Positions 1 to 7,731 of a DNA stretch of 34,503 bases are shown piece by piece. This stretch comes from Clostridiales bacterium (GTDB taxonomy: Bacteria > Bacillota > Clostridia > Lachnospirales > Lachnospiraceae). The DNA is taken from assembly GCA_012837605.1 (NCBI GenBank), contig DUQV01000040.1, positions 1 to 34,503 of the forward strand. Reading direction: 5' to 3'. Below the pieces are notes generated by a model, which searched no databases, was not told the origin of the DNA, and saw nothing but the letters and a program-made list of their open reading frames with translations. The position numbers and the translations under genes were made by a program. Each line of letters starts with the position of its first letter. The first letter of the stretch is position 1.

Positions 1-87
1 CGTAAACATGTATATTACTGGATTTAACGGTTTTATTTGCCATTGGTCAGCATATAAATGTATCAAGATGACAAGAAGAAGGATACT

Positions 88-1383
88 ATGAAAATATATA
101 TTGTTCGAAATGGAGATAATATAAATTCGATTGCTGTTAAACATGGTGTGCCGGTCTCAAGATTAATACATGAGAATGGTCTGGCAAATCCTAATGAAAT
201 GGTTGAGGGTCAGGCTCTTGTCATTACATACCCGTATAAGACTCATGTGGTGAAAGAAGGAGATTCGTTAGCCGGCATAGCCCGAAGATATAATATTACA
301 ATAATGCAGTTACTGAGAAATAATTCTTTTCTGGCTGACAGGGAAATCTTATTACCCGGGGAAACGTTAGTTATAAGCCACAATACAACCGGAAAAACAG
401 CTGTCGCAGGGTACACATATTCATTCATTAATAGGAATACGCTTATAAAAACCCTGCCATATCTTACATATCTGTATGTGATCAATTATCAAATCATAGA
501 TGGGGGCAATTTATTAACTTATTATGATGATTCTGAGATAATTGATCTGTCCTTAGCGTATTCAACCATACCATTAATGGGAATTACCGCAGTATCTCCC
601 GGCGGAGAAATAGATATCGAAGTGGTTTTTAACCTCCTTATAAACGAGAGTTATCAAGAGACATTTATCAGCAATATACTTAATATACTTCAAGCATCAA
701 GCTATTACGGCGTGAATTTTTTTGTAAGTAAATTAAGCGATAATAATCAAAGCTTATATTTTGAATTACTGATAAAGCTGTCAGGAAGACTACATGATGC
801 GGGATATTCGGTTTTTGTCACAGTGAATCCACATCTAAAATATACCGATGGTTATATATCGTTTCAAGATATAGATTATTCAATTGTAAATCATCTGATT
901 GATGGTGTCACTTTTATCAAAGAGCTGCGGGCAGACTTTCACGGACCTCCTCTGCCGATTGCATCTGTCAGTCTGTCAAAAGAATTTATGGATTATATTA
1001 TTCCTATCATACCTCCTAAAAAAATATATATTGAGATTCCATTACTGGCATATGATTGGGAGCTTCCTTTTGATAAAGACTCGGTTGTTCGCTGCATGGC
1101 ATTAAGCTCAGCCGTTTCACTGGCTTTTGATGTTGGTGCTGTCATTCAATTTGATAAAAAATCTATGACACCTTATTTTAAATATGACAATGGCTGTTCA
1201 ACAGATAATGACGGTCACATAGTACGGTTTGTCGATGCAAGGACTATTAATGCATTGCTTCAATTGACAGCAGATAAATCCATGGCAGGGGCCGGTATAT
1301 GGAATATTATGATTTTCTTTCATCAAATGTGGTCTGTTCTTGCTGCACAATTTGACATTATAAAACTGCTTCCTGAACGATAA
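88..1383 (+). CDS. LysM-LysM-GH18 spore-type protein, catalytic motif degenerate
   Basis: Two N-terminal LysM peptidoglycan-binding domains (about residues 1-46 and 52-96) are followed by a GH18-type barrel (about 108-431), the architecture of SleL/YaaH spore cortex proteins. Family landmarks are visible: GPPLPIASV, the YDWELPF segment and the closing DARTINALL...GIWN region. The usual GH18 DxxDxDxE signature, expected where this protein reads YYGVNFFVSKL (about 206-216), lacks both the aspartates and the catalytic glutamate, so hydrolase activity is doubtful and a binding or structural role is more likely. There is no signal peptide, as is common for spore coat/cortex LysM proteins. The ORF track starts at 58, but ATG 88 is preferred because AAGAAGG lies 5 nt upstream of it and LysM begins right there. 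The family call is firm; the loss of activity is inference from the motif. Confidence 0.85.
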   Translation: MKIYIVRNGDNINSIAVKHGVPVSRLIHENGLANPNEMVEGQALVITYPYKTHVVKEGDSLAGIARRYNITIMQLLRNNSFLADREILLPGETLVISHNTTGKTAVAGYTYSFINRNTLIKTLPYLTYLYVINYQIIDGGNLLTYYDDSEIIDLSLAYSTIPLMGITAVSPGGEIDIEVVFNLLINESYQETFISNILNILQASSYYGVNFFVSKLSDNNQSLYFELLIKLSGRLHDAGYSVFVTVNPHLKYTDGYISFQDIDYSIVNHLIDGVTFIKELRADFHGPPLPIASVSLSKEFMDYIIPIIPPKKIYIEIPLLAYDWELPFDKDSVVRCMALSSAVSLAFDVGAVIQFDKKSMTPYFKYDNGCSTDNDGHIVRFVDARTINALLQLTADKSMAGAGIWNIMIFFHQMWSVLAAQFDIIKLLPER

Positions 1384-1403
1384 TCATTAATGTCTTTTTT
1401 TGC

Positions 1404-1431
1404 TAGACTTATTTGATATTGGTGATATAAT
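1404..1431 (+). promoter_or_regulatory. Candidate sigma-A promoter for the GH31 gene (extended -10)
   Basis: A perfect TATAAT at 1426-1431 is preceded by TG one base upstream (TGaTATAAT, extended -10). A weak -35, TAGACT, lies at 1404-1409 with 16-bp spacing. It sits about 42 bp before the GH31 start, in the gap after the LysM gene. Confidence 0.55.
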
Positions 1432-1437
1432 GTACAC

Positions 1438-1453
1438 AACGATAATTATTGTT
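1438..1453. promoter_or_regulatory. 16-bp near-palindrome just downstream of the GH31 promoter
   Basis: AACGATAATTATTGTT is a dyad with one mismatched base pair, centred at 1445/1446 and placed where the transcript should start. This is a typical position for a repressor operator. No regulator can be assigned, and AT-rich dyads also arise by chance. Confidence 0.3.
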
Positions 1454-1472
1454 ATACATAGGGAGGAAAGCC

Positions 1473-3500
1473 ATGAGATTTGTTAATGACAATGGAGCAT
1501 TAGTATTTTATCGCAATGGTGAAACGGTCAGGATTGAAGCTTGGGGCAAGGATTCATTTCGTGTCCGTGCCACGATGAGACCAAAATTCACAGATAGAGA
1601 GTGGGCTTTGACAGAGCCTGTACCCGGCAGTGATACACAGGTTGAGTTTAAAGAAGAAGATTTTTGGGTCGGAGATGGAACCATTACTAAGAAAGAATAC
1701 GCAACTATTACTAACGGACACATCAAGGCAGTAGTTAATTTTGCCGGTGTTATTTCATTTTATAAAGATGATAAGCTGATATTGCGTGAGTATTACCGTT
1801 CTTATGGCGGAACCTTATCTAAGGAGAGCCGTTGCCTTAAGATTGTTAACCGTCAGTGGAAGGGTATTATCGGCGGCAATAACTATTCTTTGAATCTCAA
1901 ATTTGAGAGTAATGACGGTGAGAAAATATTCGGAATGGGGCAGTATCAGCAGCCCTATATGGATCATAAGGGCAGTGTATTGGAACTTGCACAACGTAAT
2001 TCACAAATATCTGTACCCTTTGCAGTATCTTCTTTGGGATATGGGTTCCTATGGAACAACCCTGCGGTCGGACGTGTGACATTTGGTAAGAATTATACCG
2101 AATGGATTGCAAGCTCGACTAAGGATATGGATTACTGGATTACAGTTGCCGATACTCCAAAACAGATAATATGCAATTATACTGCTGTTACCGGACGTGC
2201 GGACATGTTCCCTGAGGATCTTATGGGACTATGGCAGTGTAAGCTGCGTTACAGAACTCAGGAGGAAGTTTTGTCTGTAGCACGAAAATACAAGGAAGAA
2301 GGTATAAAGATAGATATGATAGTTATTGACTTCTTCCACTGGACACTGCAAGGGGATTGGAAGTTTGACAAGAAGTACTGGCCGGATCCGAAAGCTATGG
2401 TTGATGAGCTTCATTCCATGGGGATTAAGGTTATCGTATCTGTATGGCCTTCGGTAGATCGAAGAAGTGAGAATTTTGGACCAATGATGTCGAGAGGCTT
2501 GCTTATAAAGACAGAGCGTGGTGCGGCACAGACCTATGATTATATGGGTGATTGTGTGGAAATCGATCCGTTTAATCCTGAGACAAGAGAGTATGTCTGG
2601 GAGGTCTGTAAGAAAAATTACTATGATTATGGTTTTGATGCATTCTGGCTGGATAATTCGGAGCCTGATTATTGTGTATATGATTTTGATAACTACCGTT
2701 ATTATGACGGATCGGCACTGGAGATCAGCAATATATATCCGCAGATGTACAGCCGTATATTCTTTGATAAGATGAGTAAATTGAGCAAAGAGCCTGTCGT
2801 AAACCTGCTTCGCTGTGCGTGGGCCGGTTCGCAAAAACACGGGAATGTAGTGTGGTCAGGAGATGTACCCAGCACCTTTGAGGCATTTGTCGATCAGCTT
2901 CAATGCGGCTTGAATATTGGACTGGCAGGTATTCCATGGTGGACTACCGATATTGGCGGATTTATGACCGATGATGTGAATGATCCGGATTTCAGACAGC
3001 TGTTGATACGCTGGTATCAGTTTGCGGTTTATTCGGCAGTATTCCGTATGCACGGAGACCGTGGACCGTATAATATACCACCGCTGGATGACAGAGACTG
3101 GGGCGGAGGATATCAGAAAACAGGTCAGCCTAATGAGCTGTGGAGCTACGGTGAGGACAATTACAAAATCATGAAAAAATATTATGATATACGTATATCC
3201 ATGAAAGACTATATTAAAAAGCTATATGAAGAGGCACATACAAACGGTTCCCCTCTTATCCGCACCATGTTTTATGAATTCCCGGATGATCCAAAGTGCT
3301 GGGAGCTGGAGGATCAATATATGTTCGGAGACAAATACCTGGTGGCACCGATTCTTAAGCTTAATCAGTTTGAGCGTGAAGTGTACTTACCTGCAGGTAA
3401 ATGGAAGCTGACTTCCACAGGTGAATACTTTGACGGAAATTGTACCGTAAGAGTAGATGCACCGCTGGAGTATATGCCGGTATTTGAAAGACAATCATAA
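1473..3500 (+). CDS. GH31 glycoside hydrolase, probable alpha-xylosidase
   Basis: This 675-aa protein has the GH31 layout: an N-terminal beta-sandwich (to about residue 240), a catalytic barrel (about 250-560) and a C-terminal beta region. The putative nucleophile is Asp394 in FWLDNSEPDY and the acid/base is Asp464 in VWSGDVPSTF. The IVIDFFHW...WKFD...WPDP block and the IPWWTTDIGGF segment also match the family. The WLDNSEP form resembles bacterial alpha-xylosidase branches that remove xylose from xyloglucan oligosaccharides, but alpha-glucosidase activity cannot be excluded. No signal peptide is present, so the enzyme is probably cytoplasmic and acts on imported oligosaccharides. ATG 1473 is chosen over the track start at 1449 because GGGAGG lies just upstream of it. 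The gene has its own promoter and terminator. The GH5 glucanase and sugar importers in the window fit the same diet. Confidence 0.88.
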   Translation: MRFVNDNGALVFYRNGETVRIEAWGKDSFRVRATMRPKFTDREWALTEPVPGSDTQVEFKEEDFWVGDGTITKKEYATITNGHIKAVVNFAGVISFYKDDKLILREYYRSYGGTLSKESRCLKIVNRQWKGIIGGNNYSLNLKFESNDGEKIFGMGQYQQPYMDHKGSVLELAQRNSQISVPFAVSSLGYGFLWNNPAVGRVTFGKNYTEWIASSTKDMDYWITVADTPKQIICNYTAVTGRADMFPEDLMGLWQCKLRYRTQEEVLSVARKYKEEGIKIDMIVIDFFHWTLQGDWKFDKKYWPDPKAMVDELHSMGIKVIVSVWPSVDRRSENFGPMMSRGLLIKTERGAAQTYDYMGDCVEIDPFNPETREYVWEVCKKNYYDYGFDAFWLDNSEPDYCVYDFDNYRYYDGSALEISNIYPQMYSRIFFDKMSKLSKEPVVNLLRCAWAGSQKHGNVVWSGDVPSTFEAFVDQLQCGLNIGLAGIPWWTTDIGGFMTDDVNDPDFRQLLIRWYQFAVYSAVFRMHGDRGPYNIPPLDDRDWGGGYQKTGQPNELWSYGEDNYKIMKKYYDIRISMKDYIKKLYEEAHTNGSPLIRTMFYEFPDDPKCWELEDQYMFGDKYLVAPILKLNQFEREVYLPAGKWKLTSTGEYFDGNCTVRVDAPLEYMPVFERQS

Positions 3501-3575
3501 TAAATGTACCTATACATAATAATACTATTTGACCCACCGCCTAAGAAGGGGGAATCCCCACTGAGAATATATTAT

Positions 3576-3606
3576 AAAACCGAGGAGAGATCCTCGGTTT
3601 TTTCTT
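3576..3606 (+). terminator. Intrinsic terminator after the GH31 gene
   Basis: A perfect 11-bp stem (AAAACCGAGGA / TCCTCGGTTTT) with a GAGA tetraloop runs into TTTTTTC. It lies about 75 bp after the GH31 stop codon. Confidence 0.9.
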
Positions 3607-3738
3607 AAAAAAAATTATTACAGGGATAAAGGCTGGTTTGAATCTGATTATTATTATGATACGTCTTTAGGACCAATAAAAAAGCTCTTAGGTTATCTGT
3701 TTGATTTTTTAGGCAGCCTGGTTGGTGAACGCATGTAA
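3607..3738 (+). pseudogene. C-terminal remnant of an unidentified gene
   Basis: One frame with no credible start codon reads ...YYRDKGWFESDYYYDTSL and then a hydrophobic tail ending LGSLVGERM before a TAA at 3736-3738. It begins right after the GH31 terminator, so its 5' part is missing, and a terminator-like hairpin follows it at 3750. Codon use and composition look protein-like (aromatic and acidic residues, then an amphipathic end), which suggests a truncated gene rather than random sequence. I do not recognise the family. Confidence 0.3.
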
Positions 3739-3749
3739 AAGCAATCAAA

Positions 3750-3798
3750 GGTTCCAAGCATTCAGTATAAAAGTTACTGACTGTTGGGGCCTTGTTTT
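3750..3798 (+). terminator. Terminator-like hairpin after the gene remnant
   Basis: GGTTCCAA (3750-3757) pairs with TTGGGGCC (3784-3791) through six Watson-Crick pairs and two G-U wobbles. An inner CAGTA/TACTG stem follows after an internal loop. TTGTTTT comes directly after. It may be the old terminator of the remnant that ends at 3738. Confidence 0.4.
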
Positions 3799-3986
3799 AT
3801 AATCGGAGAAATACGAAACTCATCACTATAGTGATTAAAGGTTCAATCCCATAAACAGTAAAATTACTTTTTATTAATAGAAAAAACATTATAAATGTAA
3901 TATAATTAAACTAGTGGCTGTTTTATTTAGCTGATTTATTAGACGGATTTATCAGACTATAATTTATTGGGGGAGGTTACCGGCAT
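3799..3986. other. AT-rich non-coding stretch with a 14-bp palindrome
   Basis: No gene is seen between the remnant's hairpin and the serpin pseudogene. It holds a perfect 14-bp palindrome, ATCACTATAGTGAT (3822-3835), and TATAAT-like boxes at 3798-3803, 3901-3906 and 3958-3963, none with a convincing -35. The last lies 24 bp before the serpin start and may be its old promoter. A GGGGGAGG ribosome binding site precedes ATG 3987. Confidence 0.4.
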
Positions 3987-4452
3987 ATGAGAAGAAGAAT
4001 TCTTGCCGCAGTACTGAGTATTACACTTACATTATCCTTGATAACTTCATTAACCGGTTGCGGCAATAAGGTAAAGGATACAATAAAGAATGCAATTGAT
4101 GATACAGTAAAAAACACAGATTTAATGTCCGGTATAAAGCCGAATGTGGTTACAGCTGATGTTGACATAACCGGAGATACGGCCGTAAAAGTTACCGATT
4201 TTGCCGTACGCCTTTTTCAGAACAGCATGTCGGATGAGAATAATACGCTGATTTCTCCGGTATCCGTTCTTAGTGCTCTTGCCATGACTGCAAATGGAGC
4301 AAAGGGCAATACTCTAACACAAATGTAAAAGTGTTTGGAATACCCGTTTCAGAGCTCAATGAGTATCTCCAAGTGCTGATATTTATAAAATACCTTTTAA
4401 CAGGCAGGCGGTAAATGATATAAACAAATGGGTAAACGAAAATACAGAATAA
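3987..4452 (+). pseudogene. Serpin lipoprotein pseudogene (frameshifted and truncated)
   Basis: The intact first part (3987-4328) encodes a lipoprotein signal ending in the lipobox LTGC, a linker, and the serpin N-terminus with LISPVSVLSALAMTANGAKG. After the in-frame stop, serpin homology resumes in a second frame (4328 on: KVFGIPVSELNEYLQ) and then in a third (4375-4452: ADIYKIPFNRQAVNDINKWV). Roughly 40 residues between these blocks appear deleted. The sequence stops before the serpin beta-sheet core and reactive-centre loop, so no inhibitor could be made. Clostridial secreted serpins are known to protect surface enzymes from proteases. The good ribosome binding site and largely intact 5' end suggest recent decay. 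A 113-aa lipoprotein could still be expressed. Confidence 0.8.
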
Positions 4453-4482
4453 CATAGTTATTTATGTTGGGAGGCAGCCTTT

Positions 4483-6009
4483 ATGAAACAGGATAATCAC
4501 ATATATGTTGCGATTGATCTAAAATCATTCTATGCCTCTGTCGAATGTGTGGAACGGGGACTTGATCCCATGACCACCAATCTGGTTGTAGCCGATGCAA
4601 GCCGGACCGAAAAGACCATATGCCTTGCCGTATCGCCGTCTCTTAAATCATACGGTATCCCCGGCAGGCCAAGGCTTTTTGAGGTTGTTCAAAGAGTGAA
4701 GGAAGTAAATGCCGAACGGGCAAGACATGCCCCCAACCATGAGTTTGCCGGATCGTCATATGATAATGAGGAGTTGAAAAGGCACCCTGAACTGGCCTTG
4801 GATTATATAGTTGCAACACCAAGAATGGCATATTATATGGATTACAGTTCAAGCATATATAATATTTACCTTAAATATATAGCACCGGAGGATATTCATG
4901 TCTATTCGGTAGATGAGGTCTTCATGGATGTTACCCAGTATTTGAAGACATACAAGCTTTCGGCAAGAGAGCTTGTCAAGAGGATATTGCAGGATGTTTT
5001 GGAAGCAACCGAAATTACGGCTACAGCGGGAATCGGAACCAACCTTTATCTTGCCAAGGTTGCTATGGATATAGTGGCTAAGAATACCGAAGCGGACAAG
5101 GACGGCGTAAGGATAGCAGAGCTTGATGAGATGAGCTACCGGCATATTCTTTGGACACACAGACCGCTAACGGATTTTTGGCGTATCGGCAGGGGATATG
5201 CAAGAAAATTAAAAGAATACGGTATGTATACGATGGGAGATGTGGCAAGGTGTTCTATTGGTAAACCTAGTGATTATTACAATGAAGACCTTCTATATAA
5301 ACTGTTCGGAATAAACGCCGAGCTTCTGATTGATCATGCATGGGGATGGGAGCCGTGCACAATAGCAGATATCAAGGCTTATAAGCCAAGTGTAAACAGC
5401 ATCAGCTCCGGACAGGTTCTGCATATACCATATGATTATGAGAAAGCAAGACTGGTTGTTCAGGAAATGACGGATCTTCTTGTCTTGGACTTGGTTGATA
5501 AGGGGCTTGTGACAGATCAGATGGGCTTAACTATAGGATATGATGTAAGCAATCTGAGCAATCCTGAGATTAAAAGAAAATACAAAGGAGAAGTAACTAC
5601 AGACCGGTATGGACGTTCTATTCCAAAAAATGCCCACGGAACAATAAATCTCGGACGAAAGACATCCTCTACAAAGCTGATTATTGATGCGGTTATGAAG
5701 CTTTATAGCCGCATTGCTGATAAGAATCTTTATGTCAGAAGAATAAATATCACTGCAAATAATGTAGTTTATGAATCATCCGTTGAGAAAGAGGATTCAT
5801 ATGAACAGCTTAGCTTATTTACAGACTATGCAGATGAACAGGAAGCAAAAAAGGAAGAAGAATTTTTGCTGCGTGAAAAGAAGATGCAGCGCGCAGTTCT
5901 TGATATTAAAAAGAAGTACGGGAGGAATGCCATAATAAAGGGCATGAATCTGCAGGAGGGTGCTACGGCAAAAGAGCGAAACAGGCAAATAGGAGGGCAT
6001 AAGGCATGA
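4483..6009 (+). CDS. Y-family DNA polymerase (DinB/UmuC type, YqjW/UvrX-like)
   Basis: This 508-aa translesion polymerase has the family's catalytic acids: Asp12 in IDLKSFYASVE and Asp144/Glu145 in YSVDEVFMD. It has a palm/fingers region, a helix-hairpin-helix region near WRIGRGYARKLKEYG, and a little-finger domain. A C-terminal QLSLF at 442-446 matches the beta-clamp-binding motif, so it should be recruited to the replication clamp for lesion bypass. It is longer than DinB because of a charged C-terminal tail. The next gene, a YolD-like protein, overlaps it by 4 bp (ATGA), as in the UvrX-YolD and YqjW-YqjX pairs of Bacillus. GGGAGG precedes ATG 4483. I saw no LexA/DinR box upstream. Confidence 0.92.
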   Translation: MKQDNHIYVAIDLKSFYASVECVERGLDPMTTNLVVADASRTEKTICLAVSPSLKSYGIPGRPRLFEVVQRVKEVNAERARHAPNHEFAGSSYDNEELKRHPELALDYIVATPRMAYYMDYSSSIYNIYLKYIAPEDIHVYSVDEVFMDVTQYLKTYKLSARELVKRILQDVLEATEITATAGIGTNLYLAKVAMDIVAKNTEADKDGVRIAELDEMSYRHILWTHRPLTDFWRIGRGYARKLKEYGMYTMGDVARCSIGKPSDYYNEDLLYKLFGINAELLIDHAWGWEPCTIADIKAYKPSVNSISSGQVLHIPYDYEKARLVVQEMTDLLVLDLVDKGLVTDQMGLTIGYDVSNLSNPEIKRKYKGEVTTDRYGRSIPKNAHGTINLGRKTSSTKLIIDAVMKLYSRIADKNLYVRRINITANNVVYESSVEKEDSYEQLSLFTDYADEQEAKKEEEFLLREKKMQRAVLDIKKKYGRNAIIKGMNLQEGATAKERNRQIGGHKA

Positions 6010-6431
6010 GAAGAGGTCAATATGATGATATAATCAACTTGCCTCACCACGAATCTGCTTCCCGACCGCGGATGCCTATACAAAACCGGGCGGCACAGTT
6101 TATGCCGTTTGCTGCATTAACCGGTTATGATGATGCCATCGAGGAGACGGCAAGGTTAACAGATGAAAAAATAAATCTTGATGAGTATATGAAAGCAAAA
6201 TTAGATAAGAAGCTGAAAATATTACAGAAACAGATAAAGAATGAACCGGAAATTACAATTATTTATTTTCAGCATGATAAGCTAAAGACCGGAGGAGCTT
6301 ATGTATCTGTTAACGGTGTTGTTAAAAAAATAGACTATTATAAACGGACTATTGTTATGCAGGATGAGACAGAAATAGCAATAGATGATATTATTAATAT
6401 AACAGGAGATATTGTTAAATTTTGTGAGTGA
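6006..6431 (+). CDS. YolD-like family protein
   Basis: A 141-aa protein with the YolD-like signature: a PRMPIQNRAAQFMPFAAL block followed by a region predicted to be mostly beta strands (ITIIYFQ, AYVSVNGVVKKID). YolD-like proteins pair with Y-family polymerases in Firmicutes, and a UmuD-like accessory role has been proposed but is not settled. The start overlaps the polymerase stop (ATGA), which indicates translational coupling. Upstream GGAGG at 5991-5995, inside the polymerase gene, serves as ribosome binding site. Confidence 0.85.
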   Translation: MRRGQYDDIINLPHHESASRPRMPIQNRAAQFMPFAALTGYDDAIEETARLTDEKINLDEYMKAKLDKKLKILQKQIKNEPEITIIYFQHDKLKTGGAYVSVNGVVKKIDYYKRTIVMQDETEIAIDDIINITGDIVKFCE

Positions 6432-6465
6432 AACAGCTTCTGCTGCGAAATTTGGAGGATTGAAA

Positions 6466-6984
6466 ATGTACTATAGTACAAATTACAAATCTCCCCTGGG
6501 AGAAATACTTATTGCAAGTAATGAAAACAGTATCGTTGGTCTATGGATAGGAAAGCAGAAATATATTACAGAAACAATGCCAAAGGATATAACCGGGATG
6601 GACAGCCATCCGATATTAAAGGAGGCAAAAGCATGGCTGGATGATTATTTTGCCGATAAGAAACCCGAATTGTCAAGATTGCCTCTGGCTCCTATAGGAG
6701 GTGAGTTTAGACAGCTGGTGTGGAAGATCCTTGCCGAGATACCTTATGGTAAGCTAACAACATACGGCAGTATAGCAAAAGAAGTGGCAAAGCGTATGGG
6801 AAAGGACAGAATGTCAGCACGTGCCATAGGCGGTGCTGTCGGACACAATCCGATTTCTATCATAATTCCATGCCATCGTGTGGTAGGAGTAAATAAAAAG
6901 CTGACCGGTTATGCAGGTGGAATCGATATGAAGATTAAGCTGCTTACGCATGAAGGGATAGATCTGACGGGATATGTGATATAA
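6466..6984 (+). CDS. ogt: Methylated-DNA--protein-cysteine S-methyltransferase
   Basis: A 172-aa O6-methylguanine-DNA methyltransferase. It has an N-terminal ribonuclease-like domain and a C-terminal DNA-binding domain with the acceptor Cys136 in IIPCHRVVG. RAIGGAVGHNP (helix-turn-helix and arginine finger) and the TGYAGG loop are also present. It repairs alkylated guanine or thymine by irreversible transfer to the cysteine. It lies 34 bp after the yolD-like gene and probably shares its transcript, giving a three-gene DNA-damage module. ATG 6466 is preferred to the track start at 6412 because GGAGG lies at 6454-6458 and the family start MYYSTNYKSPLG begins there. Confidence 0.9.
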   Translation: MYYSTNYKSPLGEILIASNENSIVGLWIGKQKYITETMPKDITGMDSHPILKEAKAWLDDYFADKKPELSRLPLAPIGGEFRQLVWKILAEIPYGKLTTYGSIAKEVAKRMGKDRMSARAIGGAVGHNPISIIIPCHRVVGVNKKLTGYAGGIDMKIKLLTHEGIDLTGYVI

Positions 6985-7019
6985 ACATACATGTTAATTA
7001 AATAGTCCCAAATGACATA

Positions 7020-7048
7020 TTGACATAGAATCAAATACATAATACAAT
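7020..7048 (+). promoter_or_regulatory. Strong sigma-A promoter of the tetR-like gene
   Basis: A consensus -35 TTGACA (7020-7025), 17-bp spacer and near-consensus -10 TACAAT (7043-7048) make this the best promoter in the window. The start would be near 7055, inside the operator at 7050-7075. That favours the GTG at 7090 as translation start. Confidence 0.8.
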
Positions 7049-7049
7049 T

Positions 7050-7075
7050 TGAATGAAAAAATGTGAATTCATTCA
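7050..7075. promoter_or_regulatory. Putative TetR autoregulatory operator
   Basis: A perfect 8-bp inverted repeat, TGAATGAA-N10-TTCATTCA, begins one base after the -10 box and covers the predicted start of transcription. The same outer halves recur before apbE (7696-7721). The half-sites resemble the TGAATGA...TCATTCA operator recalled for Bacillus FadR-type TetR regulators. Confidence 0.65.
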
Positions 7076-7089
7076 TTGGAGTCGAAATA

Positions 7090-7671
7090 GTGGAAGATAA
7101 GAAAAGCATTATATATAATTGTGCAAAAGAATTGTTTAGCCAAAAGGGATTTAAAGATACGAATATCTCAGAAATAACTCAAAAAGCAGGAATTGCCGTA
7201 GGTACATTTTATAACTATTATCCATCTAAAGAAAAGCTTTTTATGGACATATTTATAGATGAAAATGCTAAGTTAAAAAGGCATTGTATACGGTCTCTTG
7301 ATTTGTCCAAAAGCCCTTTGGAAATAGTGAAACAGATGCTGGCACTGAATGCAGAAGGATTGAACACAAATCCGATCTTAAATGAATGGAATAACAAAGC
7401 TGTTTTTTCAAGAATTGAACAGCTCTATCGGGAGGAGAACGGAATCCAGGCAGTAGATTTTATCTTTGACAGTTTTCATGATCTTGTGAAAGAATGGCAA
7501 GCACAGGGTAAAATACGAAAAGATATTGACAGCAAAATGATAATGATGATGTTTGCTGCAATTATTAATATCGATACACATAAGGAAGAAATCGGACTGG
7601 AATATTTTCCGGAGCTTTTAAATCATCTGACAGAGCTAATAATGAAAGGACTGACAGACTGCTCAGCTTAA
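7090..7671 (+). CDS. TetR/AcrR-family transcriptional repressor
   Basis: A 193-aa protein with an N-terminal TetR helix-turn-helix (about residues 18-48: ISEITQKAGIAVGTFYNYY followed by PSKEKLF) and an all-helical ligand-binding domain of normal size. GTG 7090 with TTGGAG 8 bases upstream is preferred over the track's GTG 7063, which lies inside the operator and almost at the transcript start. Its promoter carries an operator dyad, so it should repress itself. A related dyad before apbE makes that gene its likely target. The ligand is unknown, but the operator resemblance to FadR-type sites hints at an acyl-CoA or membrane-stress signal; this is speculative. Confidence 0.85.
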   Translation: MEDKKSIIYNCAKELFSQKGFKDTNISEITQKAGIAVGTFYNYYPSKEKLFMDIFIDENAKLKRHCIRSLDLSKSPLEIVKQMLALNAEGLNTNPILNEWNNKAVFSRIEQLYREENGIQAVDFIFDSFHDLVKEWQAQGKIRKDIDSKMIMMMFAAIINIDTHKEEIGLEYFPELLNHLTELIMKGLTDCSA

Positions 7672-7683
7672 GAGCAGTTTTTT
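7658..7683 (+). terminator. Intrinsic terminator overlapping the tetR stop codon
   Basis: ACTGCTC and GAGCAGT form a 7-bp stem around a 7-nt loop that contains the TAA stop (7669-7671), followed by six T residues. It should separate tetR transcription from apbE. Confidence 0.75.
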
Positions 7684-7695
7684 CAGACTATTAAA

Positions 7696-7721
7696 TGAAT
7701 ATGAATTCAAATATTCATTCA
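7696..7721. promoter_or_regulatory. Second TetR-type operator, upstream of apbE
   Basis: TGAAT at the left and TTCATTCA at the right match the ends of the tetR operator at the same 26-bp length. An inner TGAATAT/ATATTCA dyad also exists. It lies 10 bp before ATG 7732. I could not pick out a clear -35/-10 pair here. Confidence 0.55.
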
Positions 7722-7731
7722 ATAACAACAG

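Noticed and set aside
2229-2840. 203-aa minus-strand ORF inside the GH31 gene
   Set aside because: It is a shadow of a well-supported GH31 frame with no ribosome binding site and an unlikely composition (rich in Ile, Thr and Arg).
4430-4482. SOS (LexA/DinR) box upstream of the Y-family polymerase
   Set aside because: Only an AACATA...TATGTT dyad is present; it does not fit the GAAC-N4-GTTC pattern expected in Firmicutes.
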